From JABDIY01 sp963751955 (GTDB taxonomy: Bacteria; Actinomycetota; Acidimicrobiia; Acidimicrobiales; SZUA-35): a DNA stretch of 64,000 nucleotides. The translations under genes were made by a program, and so were the position numbers. The notes under the pieces are model-generated. The model made no database searches. It was not told where the DNA came from and saw nothing but the letters and a program-made list of their open reading frames with translations. The stretch lies in NCBI GenBank assembly GCA_963751955.1, contig CAVVWM010000011.1:558001-622000 (forward strand), read 5' to 3'. The number at the start of each line of letters is the position of its first letter. Positions within the stretch are counted from its first letter, which is position 1. Positions 25,773 to 35,896 of this stretch are shown here, one piece after another.

Positions 25773-27347
25773 ATGATCAGCATATTCGCTTCTTTGCGAT
25801 TGCGACTTCTCCGCAACATCTTCCAGACGGATGGGGCTTTGGCGTTCGTGTTGTTCAGCTTCATGGCATTGTTGCTTTCGGTCTCCGTCACGGTCGCGAT
25901 CCTCGGTGCAGACGAGATCGCACCCGGCCTCCTACCGGTCATGGGAGCTGCGCTGATGATCGCGTGGACCTTCGGCCCGCTGCTATTCGGTGCCTCGGAT
26001 GAAACCATCGATACCACTCGACTTGCGCTGTTCCCGGTACCGGCACGGCAGTTGGCTCCGGGCATGGCCCTGGCAAACCTCATCGGGCCTGGTCCCCTGG
26101 CAGTCGCACTCCCATTTCTGGCAGCAGCGTTCCGGAGCGATGGACCCATACGGATTCTGGTCGGCATCGTGTCCGCAATGACCACGGTGTTCCTTGCTTC
26201 GGTCCTTTCTCGCTGGGTGCAGACAGTCCTGGGTGGCCTCCTGAGGCAGCGAAACCGACGCGACATGGTCGTGCTCTTCGCCGGACTGTTTGCCGGTGTC
26301 ATCGGGATCGGGTCCCAGATCGTCCTTTTCGTGGGTTTCTCCGTGGATCGACTAGCGAAATGGGGACGACTAGCCCGCTGGCTACCGGGTGGCTGGACCG
26401 GCTGGGGACAGGAAATCCTGTACGACGACCCGCGCCGGTCTGCCGTGATCATCTCACTGGGTGCGTCGGCGCTGTCCCTACTAGCGGCAGCGGTAGCGGC
26501 GTGGCGGTGGATTCAGTCTCTGGAGGCGGCGCTGACCGAGGTAACTGATGGTGGAGTGGAGGAGATCGGTCGCGCCCACTTCATGGACTCGGGCGGTCTT
26601 GTCGGCGCGGCTCTTCTGCGGCTCGGCCCGTACGGTCCCGTCCTCGCCAAGGAGGTCCGGTACCTACGCCGTCACCCGCGCTACCGGGTTCAGGTCGTGT
26701 CTCAATTCGTGGTGCTCATCGTTGGAGGTGCCCCATTTCTGGCGGCCATTCTAGACCGCGATCCCGTGTCGGTTCTGGTGGCTTGCGTACCGGCACTCAC
26801 AGCGGGGATAACGTCATCGAACCTGTTGGGAGCTGACGGTCGGGCACTTTGGGGTGAGGTCCTTGCCATTGACAGCTTGAAGACACTGTTGCGGGGAAGG
26901 GCGCTTGCGTTCGTCGGTCTCGGCGTCGGAGCATCGACTGTGGTGATCCTGGGAACAGCGGCGTGGACTGGAGGCTGGCGATTCGCACCGGTGGCATTTG
27001 CGGCCAGCATCGGGATGGGGTTCGCCGGAGCAGGAACCGGCGCCTACACCTCCACTCTCGCACCTGTTCTCCTGCCCGACGAAACCAACCCGAACCCATT
27101 CGCCTCCGGTGACATGGGTCAGGGTTGTGTTAGCGGGATCTTCACTTTTGCAGGGGCCTTTGTCGGCCTCGCAACCTCGGCGCCGATTCTGATAGGGCTT
27201 GCCTACTCCCGAACCGAGCTGTGGGCCCAAGTATTGGTGGTTCTAGCAGCGCCGATCTACGGTCTGGCGCTGTTCATCTTTGCGACTGAACAGGCGGGCC
27301 GCCGCGCCGATGAGCGAACACCGGATTTGCTGGCAACACTCACCTAG
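25773..27347 (+). CDS. ABC-2-type exporter membrane protein
   Basis: This 524-residue protein has many hydrophobic segments, for example ALAFVLFSFMALLLSVSVTV, IVSAMTTVFLASVLSRWV, VVVILGTAAWTGGWRFAPVA and GIFTFAGAFVGLATSAPILI, giving about ten to twelve membrane helices. It follows the ATPase gene by 10 bp, so the two should form one transporter. The start at 25773 (ATG) is chosen because the hydrophobic region begins there; the frame is open upstream inside the ATPase gene. The last four bases (CTAG) are shared with the stop of the convergent giant gene. The substrate is unknown. Confidence 0.82.
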   Translation: MISIFASLRLRLLRNIFQTDGALAFVLFSFMALLLSVSVTVAILGADEIAPGLLPVMGAALMIAWTFGPLLFGASDETIDTTRLALFPVPARQLAPGMALANLIGPGPLAVALPFLAAAFRSDGPIRILVGIVSAMTTVFLASVLSRWVQTVLGGLLRQRNRRDMVVLFAGLFAGVIGIGSQIVLFVGFSVDRLAKWGRLARWLPGGWTGWGQEILYDDPRRSAVIISLGASALSLLAAAVAAWRWIQSLEAALTEVTDGGVEEIGRAHFMDSGGLVGAALLRLGPYGPVLAKEVRYLRRHPRYRVQVVSQFVVLIVGGAPFLAAILDRDPVSVLVACVPALTAGITSSNLLGADGRALWGEVLAIDSLKTLLRGRALAFVGLGVGASTVVILGTAAWTGGWRFAPVAFAASIGMGFAGAGTGAYTSTLAPVLLPDETNPNPFASGDMGQGCVSGIFTFAGAFVGLATSAPILIGLAYSRTELWAQVLVVLAAPIYGLALFIFATEQAGRRADERTPDLLATLT

Positions 27348-30300
27348 AGAGTTTCCTCGCGTTCGGTGATCGCTTCGTGCATGGGACGCAAGTGTCGGCG
27401 CTCCACCCAAATTGGTCCGACCGGCGATTCGACTTTCACTCGCTGCCCCTCTCCCAAGCCCATGAATCGATACCTGGACCACAACATCGATGCGTCGGCC
27501 CGAAGGTAGGCGAAGGGATAGGTGCTGGTTCGGGTTGCGTAGGCCGGCAGCGTCTCCGAAGCGTCTACGCCAGCCACCCCACTCACCGCTCGTTTGCGTT
27601 CCCACAGCACGAGTGGGACCCCGAGGACGAAGATCCACGCCCCTGCGAGCCCGATGGTCGTTGGTGGTATTTGAAACGAGCCCGGAGCCCGGAGGAGACC
27701 ACCAATGCCTGATGTAAGAGAAATTGTCGGTTGACTCGGCCCGTCGGTCGGTGGTCCGAGCACGGGCACGGCAACATTCATGGATGACTCGTCGACAGGC
27801 AAACTCGGCCTCGTCGGAGGCTGTGTGGTCGGCCCCGCCGTCGGCGGCACGGTGGACTCCGTCGTGGTTGTTGACGTGGATGTTGTTGAGGTGGATGTTG
27901 TCGAGGTGGACGTTGAGGAGGTTGTTGTTGTTGAGGAGGTTGTTGTTGTTGAGGAGGTTGTTGTTGGGCCACCTCCGGTGGTCGGCGGTGTAGTGGTGGG
28001 AGGCAGCGTCACCTGGACACTGAACGACACGTCGGTTGACATCGAAGGTATGCCGCTGTCACTCACCCGAATCGTGACGTTTTGGGTTCCAACGGGGCCG
28101 GCGTTGTCCCAGGTCACCAAACCACTCGTGTTCACGGTCATGCCAGCCGGGCCGACCAGTACGAGGTAACTGAGAGGTTCGTCCGGATCGGATGCTGAAA
28201 TGGGGACCTCGAGCCGATCGTCGAGCACGACGGTCTGATTCGATACGGGTGACACTACCGGAGGTGAGTTGGTCGCTCCTGAGGTCGCAGTGACGGTCCA
28301 TGTGTTCGATCCGGCTATCAGGTTCGGTTGGGTGGCGACCACCTGAACCGTTGAGGAGCCCGCTGCGGTTGGTGTATATGTGATCGTTCCTGAGGATGGA
28401 TCGATCGTCATGCCTGCTGGCACGGCTCCCTGCAGCGACCAGGTGAGTGGCACGGCCGGGTCATCGGGGTCAGTCCCTGTGACGGGCTGAGATGTCGGGG
28501 AACCTACGGGGGCGCCACCGTCGGGGATAGGTGCAACGATCGGTGCTTGATCGTCTTCGATTACCGAGAGCGTGAATGTCTCAGACACTGTCACGCCGCC
28601 GCCGGTCAGGTCTAGCGTGATCGAGAAGCTCGACCCGCCGTCGGTCTCTCCCGGCGTCCATGCAAGTGCACCAGTTGAGGGATCAATCGTCATTCCAGCC
28701 GGCATACCACTGGCGTTCCATGAGACTGGAGCGCTATCGGGGTCAGAACCCACCGGAGCGAGGCCGAACAGCACCGACTCGGTGGCACTCTGCGGGCCTG
28801 GGTTCGTGAGAACCGGCGGAAGGGCTCCTGTCACAGCGATCACGGGCCCGAATTCCGAAGTGGACCCCAGGCCATTGGTTTGAGCCGCGGTCACGTGGGT
28901 CTCGGCAAGAGCTGGAAACGTGTTGTCGATCGATCCGTCCGGCTGGACAGCGGTCTGGAATATCCTGTTGATCGCCAGCCCTGTACCGGAGTCGCCGGCG
29001 TACAACTCGATGGAGCTGTTGGGGCAGCCGGTGCCGGTTAGATGCCACGACGCACCGATCACCTCCACGGCGATGACAGGAGTATCCAGACCTTGGTTTC
29101 CAAAGCCCGGGGTGAGTCCGCAACCGTCGCTGCCGTCGTTGGCAGTAGGTCCGTCGGGAAGATCGGGGGTTGTCGGCCCAATCAGATCGATCGTCGCCGC
29201 CGGGTTGATACCCGCTGTGATCGGGCCGTAGATGTTGCCCGTGATCGTGATCTGGGAGGCCGGACGCCCGGCGGCTGGTACTGCGTTCTCACCAACCACC
29301 GCCAGGGCCGATCCCACTCCGTTCAGTACTGCGTTGTCCTGGACAACCGACCCGGTGCCATAGACGCGTATGCCGAACTGATCGCTTCCTCCGGTTCCGA
29401 AACCGTCAACCGTATTGTCAGCGACCGTGACCGAGCTTGCGGTCAGAGGGAGATCGATACCTCCGGCCCGACTACCTGAGATGTGGTTGAGAGAGATCGT
29501 TCCGGTGCCACCTCCTGTCACGGTCACACCGTCCGCCATCGCAGGAGCCGACTCCATTCCACCCTGGAGGATTTGGTTCCGCTCGATCAGAAATCCTGGC
29601 TGGTCAGAGTCAACGAGCACGGCGCTCTCTTTGGTGAATCCGATCGCGTTCAGGCGAATCGTTGTTTGCTGACCACCTCGAACGCGAACCGCCTGGTTGA
29701 GACGGTTGCTCGTTCCCGGATCGCCCTGGGTGGCAATGTCAAACCCTAGTGCGGTAGTAGAGATGGTCGCCGAGCTTGTGGTGTCAGCTCCATCGACGCC
29801 TACCTCAACACCATCGTCGAATCCGAGCATCGCAACGTTCTCCACCACGGCAGTAGGTGCATGAACTCGCACACCGTCCATGGTGGGTTCTGTCGCCCGA
29901 TTTCCCCACAGCAACAGCTCGGGAATGTCGACAGTCCCGATCATCTGGCTGTTTGCTCCCACCGCCACGTCGGGTCGGATGACCGTGGCGGTGCCATCGG
30001 TCCCGTTGACCGGTGAATTCCACTGGCGGGCATCTCCGTTCACTGTCGTATCAGAGTCGGTGATCGGCGGCAGCCCCGCAGAGAGGATCAGCTGCCACCA
30101 GATGTGCCCACCACCGCTCGCATTCGTGGGTACAGCCGGCACGAACCGCATGGTGTTGGAACCGGCAACGGCATTCGCGTTCTGCACAAACTGCCGCATC
30201 GTGCCCTGAACGGTTCGATTCCCTTCGGGGGCAAGATCGGTGTTGTCCCCGCCTTCGAGGTTGGTGACAATGTTGAAAGAGAATCCGGTGTCGAGATCGA

Positions 30301-32758
30301 GTCTGGGTGTAGCAGCGTCAACCCGGAAGACGTGTTCTGAGGTCATCAGACTCGTGGCGGTGTCGGATCCGGCACCTGTTCGTCCTGCGACAACCGGCCC
30401 ATCGGCCGAGGTGAACTCCACCCCGCCTGACCCAACCGCGCGAAGCGAACCAGCCGGCCCGAAGGTCTGATCAGCCCACACATCGGTAGCAACGAAACCT
30501 GAATTCAATGCCGGCGGGCCGATCGTCCGCGAGTCAACCGTTATCCAGAAGCTACCGATGATCGCGTTGGCGAAGGACCACCGGCCGGTCGCATCGGTGG
30601 TGAGCGTTGCAAGAAGTGGGTCACCAACGGCCGGAGTTTCGACCCCTGGCGCATCGGAGGAAACGTCGCGATAGACCCGAACTGTTGCGCCGGCGACCGG
30701 TGTCGCGTCGCTCATGTTCGCATCACCGTTCACGTCGTTGAGAACCCGTCCGCTGATCAGCTGAAGTCCGCTGTTCTGGGAGAACTCACTGGTGGCCCCC
30801 AGTGCCGAGTCGGTGGCCGTGGCGGTGATTTCGGTGACGCCGGCGCTGGGGATGTTGATCGTGAAGTCACCGGCACCGTCTGCGGTTCCGCTGGCGAGGA
30901 AGACGATCCCCTCACCGTGAGGTAGTGGCACCGCGGGCTCGGTTTCTCCCGAGCCCGCCTGCGCACTGAAGATCTCCACGACGCACCCGGCACAGCTTGT
31001 TCCCGACACATCGACGGTGCCGGGCGGACCGGGCGCAACGGTGGTCAGGACAGGAAAGTCGAGAAGCGCATTGCCGGCGTCGGCGGTGAGCGCATTGTCG
31101 TTCAACGTGATCCCGTCACCGTTGATGAAGTTGTCCGTGGTTGCGATGTGGTTGTCGATTGCCAAGCCGGCGTTGTCGATGAAGTGGTTTCGTGAAATGA
31201 TCGCCCGGGCTGCGATACGTCCCTGGGCAGTGTTCTCGCCAGCGATCACGATTCCAGGACCGTTGTTGTTCTGGAAGACGTTTCTGCGGATGGTGCCCGT
31301 AAGGTCGCCGATACGGACTCCGCCGCTTTGTCCTGCGGAGTCTCCGCAGTTGAGAAATGTGTTGTCTTCGATGAGGACACCCGTTTGGAAAGTATCGACG
31401 CAGAAGTCGTTGGCAGCAAAGAAGCGGTTGCCGCTGACGATCATGCCAGGCGAGGTAACGAGCGCATTGAAACCATCCGAAACGGCGCCACCCAATTCGG
31501 TTCCGGTCACCGTGGCCGACGGGCTGTTGTCTACCGAGATCAACACGCTGGCCGATTCGGTCAGGTAGCTATCGCGGATGACGAGGCTAGGTGCGTACGC
31601 CGTGGTGATCAGGGATGCCGGATGCAGAGCATTGGGGGTCACCGTGGTGGGATCGACGGTGCCGATGATGACTCGATCGAAAACGACATCGGAGATCGCT
31701 CCACCGCTGACACCGTTGACCCGTAGCGGTGTCGCGGTGAAGCCGCTACCGAGGTGAACGTTGTGCACCTCACTTCGAACCGGGATCAGGCTCCCGGATG
31801 CCTGTAGGTGGATGGGTTGGCTGATGACCTGCAACTCGGGCCGCTCCAGATTGGGCAGGGTTGCGCCAGCGGTACCAACAGCCGATCCGGCGTTCGCCGA
31901 AAACAAGCCTGGGTTGGAATCAACGGTCGAGCCGTCTGGTGCGTATGCAGTTCCGTCGATGATCGTGTCGGCGTCGGAGACGATGATCGCTGAGGTGCCC
32001 CCGACCTGCCACCAAGACGCAGCCGCCGCGGTGCCGTTGGTCCCGACCATGGGCACGAACCGCATAGTATTTGGCCCGACCACGGCGTTGGCGTTGTTGA
32101 CAAACTGACGTAGCGATCCCTGTATGACGCCGGCGTCAGCGTTGGTCACGACGTTGAAGCTGAATCCGAAATCGGCGATGGGAGACCCAGCACTGATTAG
32201 CGCAAGATGGTCCGCCACCAGGATGTCGCTCGCATCGATATCGCTGTTCAGCGGGTCGACACCTCCATAGACCGGACCGGGCGCCGCGGTCAGGGGTGAT
32301 GCCACGCCGACCAGAGAGCCGGCGGGTCCGTATGTCTGTTCCGCGACCGCAGAACCAACTCCGGTGGTCCCGCTCGGCGGCACGATGTCGGTTGAGTCGA
32401 CGCTCACCCAGTACGAGCTCGACGGGTTCAGTCCGGCTACGACAGCGGTCCCTGTCGGATCGGTGACCAAGCTGGTCACGAAGGTGTCGGTTGGGTCCGG
32501 GAGGTTCGGGTTTGATCCGTTGTCCTCCCATAGGAACACATCGACTCCGGAGGCGACCGGGTGATTGGCATCTCCGACCGTCGAATCGAGACTGTCTCCG
32601 GCAAGATCGACGAACACGCGCACCTCGACTTCGTCCGGTCCCATTGCCGAGACGAACAGCGCCCCAGCAAAGAGAGAGGAAAGAAGCGCGAGCGCTCCAC
32701 CGGAGACGACAACCGGGAGTCGCCATCCTTGTAAACCGCTGCGCAATCGCCCGGCCAT
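27344..32758 (-). CDS. Giant surface protein: duplicated beta-helix region, Ig-like domains, Thr-rich stalk, membrane anchor
   Basis: The 1804-residue protein has an N-terminal hydrophobic signal (residues 16-38). Residues about 48-650 and 668-1300 are two related halves: each starts with an SdrD B/collagen-binding B-like domain (VFVDLAGDSLDSTVGD and VLNDVNGDANMSDATPV) and continues into a parallel beta-helix. The halves share QGSLRQFVNNANAV against QGTMRQFVQNANAV. Three cadherin/Ig-like (CADG-type) domains follow at about 1320-1590, with repeated PAGMTIDPSTG motifs. A Thr/Ser stalk lies near residue 1611, a membrane helix (GAWIFVLGVPLVLW) near 1711, and a cytoplasmic tail of about 75 residues ends the protein. 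Adhesion or polysaccharide binding is plausible but inferred. It lies 3 bp after the kinase-like gene. Confidence 0.85.
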   Translation of the reverse strand: MAGRLRSGLQGWRLPVVVSGGALALLSSLFAGALFVSAMGPDEVEVRVFVDLAGDSLDSTVGDANHPVASGVDVFLWEDNGSNPNLPDPTDTFVTSLVTDPTGTAVVAGLNPSSSYWVSVDSTDIVPPSGTTGVGSAVAEQTYGPAGSLVGVASPLTAAPGPVYGGVDPLNSDIDASDILVADHLALISAGSPIADFGFSFNVVTNADAGVIQGSLRQFVNNANAVVGPNTMRFVPMVGTNGTAAAASWWQVGGTSAIIVSDADTIIDGTAYAPDGSTVDSNPGLFSANAGSAVGTAGATLPNLERPELQVISQPIHLQASGSLIPVRSEVHNVHLGSGFTATPLRVNGVSGGAISDVVFDRVIIGTVDPTTVTPNALHPASLITTAYAPSLVIRDSYLTESASVLISVDNSPSATVTGTELGGAVSDGFNALVTSPGMIVSGNRFFAANDFCVDTFQTGVLIEDNTFLNCGDSAGQSGGVRIGDLTGTIRRNVFQNNNGPGIVIAGENTAQGRIAARAIISRNHFIDNAGLAIDNHIATTDNFINGDGITLNDNALTADAGNALLDFPVLTTVAPGPPGTVDVSGTSCAGCVVEIFSAQAGSGETEPAVPLPHGEGIVFLASGTADGAGDFTINIPSAGVTEITATATDSALGATSEFSQNSGLQLISGRVLNDVNGDANMSDATPVAGATVRVYRDVSSDAPGVETPAVGDPLLATLTTDATGRWSFANAIIGSFWITVDSRTIGPPALNSGFVATDVWADQTFGPAGSLRAVGSGGVEFTSADGPVVAGRTGAGSDTATSLMTSEHVFRVDAATPRLDLDTGFSFNIVTNLEGGDNTDLAPEGNRTVQGTMRQFVQNANAVAGSNTMRFVPAVPTNASGGGHIWWQLILSAGLPPITDSDTTVNGDARQWNSPVNGTDGTATVIRPDVAVGANSQMIGTVDIPELLLWGNRATEPTMDGVRVHAPTAVVENVAMLGFDDGVEVGVDGADTTSSATISTTALGFDIATQGDPGTSNRLNQAVRVRGGQQTTIRLNAIGFTKESAVLVDSDQPGFLIERNQILQGGMESAPAMADGVTVTGGGTGTISLNHISGSRAGGIDLPLTASSVTVADNTVDGFGTGGSDQFGIRVYGTGSVVQDNAVLNGVGSALAVVGENAVPAAGRPASQITITGNIYGPITAGINPAATIDLIGPTTPDLPDGPTANDGSDGCGLTPGFGNQGLDTPVIAVEVIGASWHLTGTGCPNSSIELYAGDSGTGLAINRIFQTAVQPDGSIDNTFPALAETHVTAAQTNGLGSTSEFGPVIAVTGALPPVLTNPGPQSATESVLFGLAPVGSDPDSAPVSWNASGMPAGMTIDPSTGALAWTPGETDGGSSFSITLDLTGGGVTVSETFTLSVIEDDQAPIVAPIPDGGAPVGSPTSQPVTGTDPDDPAVPLTWSLQGAVPAGMTIDPSSGTITYTPTAAGSSTVQVVATQPNLIAGSNTWTVTATSGATNSPPVVSPVSNQTVVLDDRLEVPISASDPDEPLSYLVLVGPAGMTVNTSGLVTWDNAGPVGTQNVTIRVSDSGIPSMSTDVSFSVQVTLPPTTTPPTTGGGPTTTSSTTTTSSTTTTSSTSTSTTSTSTTSTSTTTTESTVPPTAGPTTQPPTRPSLPVDESSMNVAVPVLGPPTDGPSQPTISLTSGIGGLLRAPGSFQIPPTTIGLAGAWIFVLGVPLVLWERKRAVSGVAGVDASETLPAYATRTSTYPFAYLRADASMLWSRYRFMGLGEGQRVKVESPVGPIWVERRHLRPMHEAITEREETL
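27921..27966. repeat. GTT/GAG microsatellite in the giant gene
   Basis: Two perfect 18 bp units (GTTGTTGTTGTTGAGGAG) lie at 27921-27938 and 27939-27956, followed by a partial unit. Degenerate 15 bp units (GTTGTTGAGGTGGAT-like) precede them from about 27866. On the coding strand they give the TTTTSS-type stalk. Because units are multiples of 3, changes in copy number would alter stalk length without breaking the frame. Confidence 0.9.
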
Positions 32759-32761
32759 CGA

Positions 32762-34150
32762 TTACCTCGAAGCGCTGAGTCTGGTCGCAGCTGACCTACG
32801 GGTCTTCGCCAGCGGCAGCCGAAGCGTGAAGCGGGTATTTGATCCGACGCTGTCGCACCAGAAACTACCGCCGAGGGCGGGAGCGATCATGCGACCGAGG
32901 ACGAGCGCAAGGGACGTGTCAGTATCGAGCCGACGAGCAAGGTGCTCGTCGGTGGCGTCGATCAGGTTTGGCGAGTGGAGGATCACACGGACCGCATCCC
33001 GATCCAGCTGACGGCCGTTGTCGGTGAGGGCGATCCATACTCCGTCAGCGTCCACCCCACCGCTGATCAACACCCGCTCGGCTCCTCGGATGGATGCATT
33101 GCGCACGATGTCGTTGCACAGCAGGAGGATGGCGTATCGATCTCCCCACATCACGTCGCTGCCATCGCCGGCAACGCTGACCAAGTTTGGCCATTCGCTC
33201 TGAACCTGATTGCGCAGGCTCGCTACGGTCAGCGCCTCGAAGGTATATCCGTGACCGATAGCTGTCGCACCGACGAGGAAGTTCAGATCGTGCAGTCGGG
33301 AACGAAGATTCTTGGCGATGGAAGAAGCCGGCATCTGGTCGGCTTCGAGATCGACCAACTCTGCCGCGCTATGAATGAGGTCGCTTCTCCAATCAATGCC
33401 CGCTCGGGTCTCACTGAGCAGTCGGGCCAATTCGATCGTTTCGCGTTGCCGCCTGGTGATCTGGCGATAGACGAACATTGCAACCGTGGGAACGAAGAAG
33501 GCGATGATGAAGGTGGCCAGAGCACCAAGTTGACCGAGCGTCTCATCTGCTTCGGTGAGTGAATCGACCAAGACTTCTCGCTGCCGGATCAGTTCGGCGA
33601 TCAAGGTCCCGTATTCGGTGTCCATCGGTCCGACAAGTAGTGAACGAGCTTCGAAGAGTTCCCGGCTGGAGCCCGAGTCCAGGAGTTCTGCAACCGCTAA
33701 TGCGCTTTGTTGGAAATCGGCTATCACAGAGCTGCTACCGGAATCCGCTACGCAGAGGCTCGTGGTAGCCATCTCGTTCATCGAGCGACGAGCGTCCGCA
33801 ATGGCCGCACTGATGATCTGGCTGGAATCGGTGCTCTGACTCAGATCCAGCTGTGCGAAGTTCACGGCCGATCCCAGCTGTGACCGAACCGTGATCGCTG
33901 ACCGCAGGATCTCGTCACAGGCGTGGAGTTGGTTCGATTTCGTCGCAACCACCCGGGACTCTGCAGCCACTGAGAACGCAGAAGCCACGAGGACAAACAA
34001 CGCCAGACCGACGGCAAGTGCAACCGCCAGGGCGCTACGACCGCGTACGCGAGGCCGCGCGAGGTCGCTGAGAGTCAGACCGGAGGAAATCCCGGTCGAG
34101 TCGGCGCGTAGAGAGGCCCTCTCCACTTCTGGCTGGTCGGTCATCCCCAT
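32762..34150 (-). CDS. Membrane protein with degenerate histidine-kinase-like ATPase domain
   Basis: The protein has about 462 residues. A membrane helix (LAVALAVGLALFVLVASAFS) is followed by an extracytoplasmic region of about 150 residues predicted helical, a second helix (ALATFIIAFFVPTVAMFVYR) and a cytoplasmic part. The C-terminus resembles a GHKL ATPase: LLLCNDIVRNAS as N box, ALTDNGRQLD as G1 box and ALVLGRMIAPALGGSFW as G2 box, ending FTLRLPLA. No canonical phospho-acceptor H-box (HE/DxRxP) is evident. It could be a sensor with atypical chemistry or a pseudokinase. It lies 3 bp upstream of the giant surface-protein gene. The start is uncertain (ATG 34150 or 34144; an upstream TTG at 34219 is less likely). 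Confidence 0.68.
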   Translation of the reverse strand: MGMTDQPEVERASLRADSTGISSGLTLSDLARPRVRGRSALAVALAVGLALFVLVASAFSVAAESRVVATKSNQLHACDEILRSAITVRSQLGSAVNFAQLDLSQSTDSSQIISAAIADARRSMNEMATTSLCVADSGSSSVIADFQQSALAVAELLDSGSSRELFEARSLLVGPMDTEYGTLIAELIRQREVLVDSLTEADETLGQLGALATFIIAFFVPTVAMFVYRQITRRQRETIELARLLSETRAGIDWRSDLIHSAAELVDLEADQMPASSIAKNLRSRLHDLNFLVGATAIGHGYTFEALTVASLRNQVQSEWPNLVSVAGDGSDVMWGDRYAILLLCNDIVRNASIRGAERVLISGGVDADGVWIALTDNGRQLDRDAVRVILHSPNLIDATDEHLARRLDTDTSLALVLGRMIAPALGGSFWCDSVGSNTRFTLRLPLAKTRRSAATRLSASR

Positions 34151-34251
34151 TCTCGTCGGCTTCGGAGCGGGGGATTTGAGAGAACTACGCACAACGTAGA
34201 AGTTGAAAGAAACGTTCAAGCGCTTGTAGGTCGGGCCGACAGGTTTCCTTG

Positions 34252-35870
34252 ATGGAAGGCGAACACAAGCTCCAAGGGGAAACTTCCTCCGCGGTCGCAG
34301 TACTAGAACGCGCTCTCGATCCGGTCCGCCTCCTCACGCTCATCTTTCTGATCGTGCTGCTCACGACTCGCTTCGGCGCCGGCGATCAAACGGTTGGCAA
34401 CGATGTTCGCTACGGGCTGGTGGGCATCTCAGTTGCCTACATCATCGCAATCGTGTTCCGTCTACGCGGCGGCGACAACTCCTTCGTCGAGCGCATCCTG
34501 CACCCTCTGACCCGGGTCGTACTCGACACCCTGGTCGCACTCATGGTCCTCCTGCTCGTGGACACCGCTGCGGGGCCGCTCGCTTGGCTCGTGCTCGCCA
34601 TGCCGATGTTGACCGCCAACATTCACTACGGCTCATTCGCCGCCGTCATCGCTTGGCTCTCCATGTCCCTCGCATATCTCGGCCTGTCGATCATCTCCGC
34701 TGAATCCGAGAGTGCCGCCAATGATGCACTCGGGGCAGGAATCCAGCAGCTCTTTGCCCTCCTGATCATCGCCTCGGGTGTCGGGGTCGTGATCAAAAGT
34801 GTTCGAGACCGCGTGGAAGGCACCGACTCGGCGCTCCACGAAGCCCGAAGCCGAAGCCGTCAATTGAGCGGGATCGCGAACTCGGCGCAGACCATGGCGC
34901 ACATCGACGAGCCGCTGGCTGTCCTGAGCCACGCAGTGTCCCAGATACCGACGTTCGGATTCACCGACGCTGAGATCATCGAACGATCCGGACCGCGCGA
35001 TTATCGAGTACTAGCCGCAATCCATGTCGGTGATCGAGAAATGCCGACTGCGGAATCATTGACAGACAAGGCGATCGAGACTGGATCGCTCGTGCGGGTC
35101 AAGATGGGTGAGTCGTTGGTCAGTGACCAGATTCTGCATCTCCATGACTACCGGTCCGGCGCTGCGATCACGGTCTATGAAAATGAAGGACGATCCCTGG
35201 TTATGCGAGGCTGGCTCGAAAGCTCCCGCGACCCTCTCCAAACCAACGACATCCGCTCCTTCGAGCTGTACGCCACACAGGTTGCCACCGCATACGGCAA
35301 TGCGCTTGAAGTTCAACGCCTCGAACAGCGATCAAAAGCCCTGGCGTGGGAAGCGGACCACGACGCGCTCGACGGGCTTGGCAAATCGTGCCCAGCTGCT
35401 GAGGATCCTTCACGAGCGTCTGAGTCCCGGCAACGAGATGCAAGCGGCGCCCGTGTCGGTGATGTTCCTCGACCTGGATGGATTCAAAGCTGCCAACGAC
35501 ACCTACGGTCACATGGTCGGCGACCAAGTTTTGATCGAGATTGCGCATCGCCTCACAGGACTCGTCGATAGGCCCAACCTGTTGGGACGTCTGGGCGGCG
35601 ACGAATTCCTCATCATCGCTGATACATCAACGGCGATCGACATAACCCACTTCGCCAATCAGGTAGTTTGGTCGATCGCCCAGCCGCTACGGATTGGAGA
35701 GGCGATCGTCAACCTTGGAAGCAGCGTCGGCGTGGCCAACGCCGAGCCCGGCATGACTTCTGATGAGCTTCTCCAGCTACGCCGATCAGGCAATGTACGC
35801 CGCCAAGCAGAGTGGTGGCAACCGCGTCTCGCACCATCGGCGGTCGCCTGGGGTAGGGGCCTATTCCTAG
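34252..35870 (+). pseudogene. Diguanylate cyclase (membrane-GAF-GGDEF) broken by two frameshifts
   Basis: The first 373 codons (ATG 34252) encode about six membrane helices and a GAF-like sensor region. At the start of the GGDEF domain the frame shifts: an extra base near 35371 separates DHDAL from TGLANRAQLLRIL in frame +2. That frame carries FLDLDGFKAANDTYGH and the active-site RLGGDEFLI. A second shift near 35777 separates ELLQ from YADQAMYAAKQSGGNRV in frame +3, which stops at 35870. With both shifts repaired the product would be a normal 538-residue cyclase making cyclic di-GMP. As given, no single frame encodes the complete catalytic domain. This could be true decay or assembly error; the adjacent yqgE gene is also shifted. 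Confidence 0.85.
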
Positions 35871-35896
35871 GTCGCTCGACACTTGCTGCGCCGCCC

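Noticed and set aside
27866..27968. Short repeats as CRISPR-like, and a minus-strand frame with poly-Gln (QQQPPQQQ)
   Set aside because: They are codon-sized microsatellite units in the Thr/Ser stalk of the giant gene; the poly-Gln frame is an out-of-frame reading of it.
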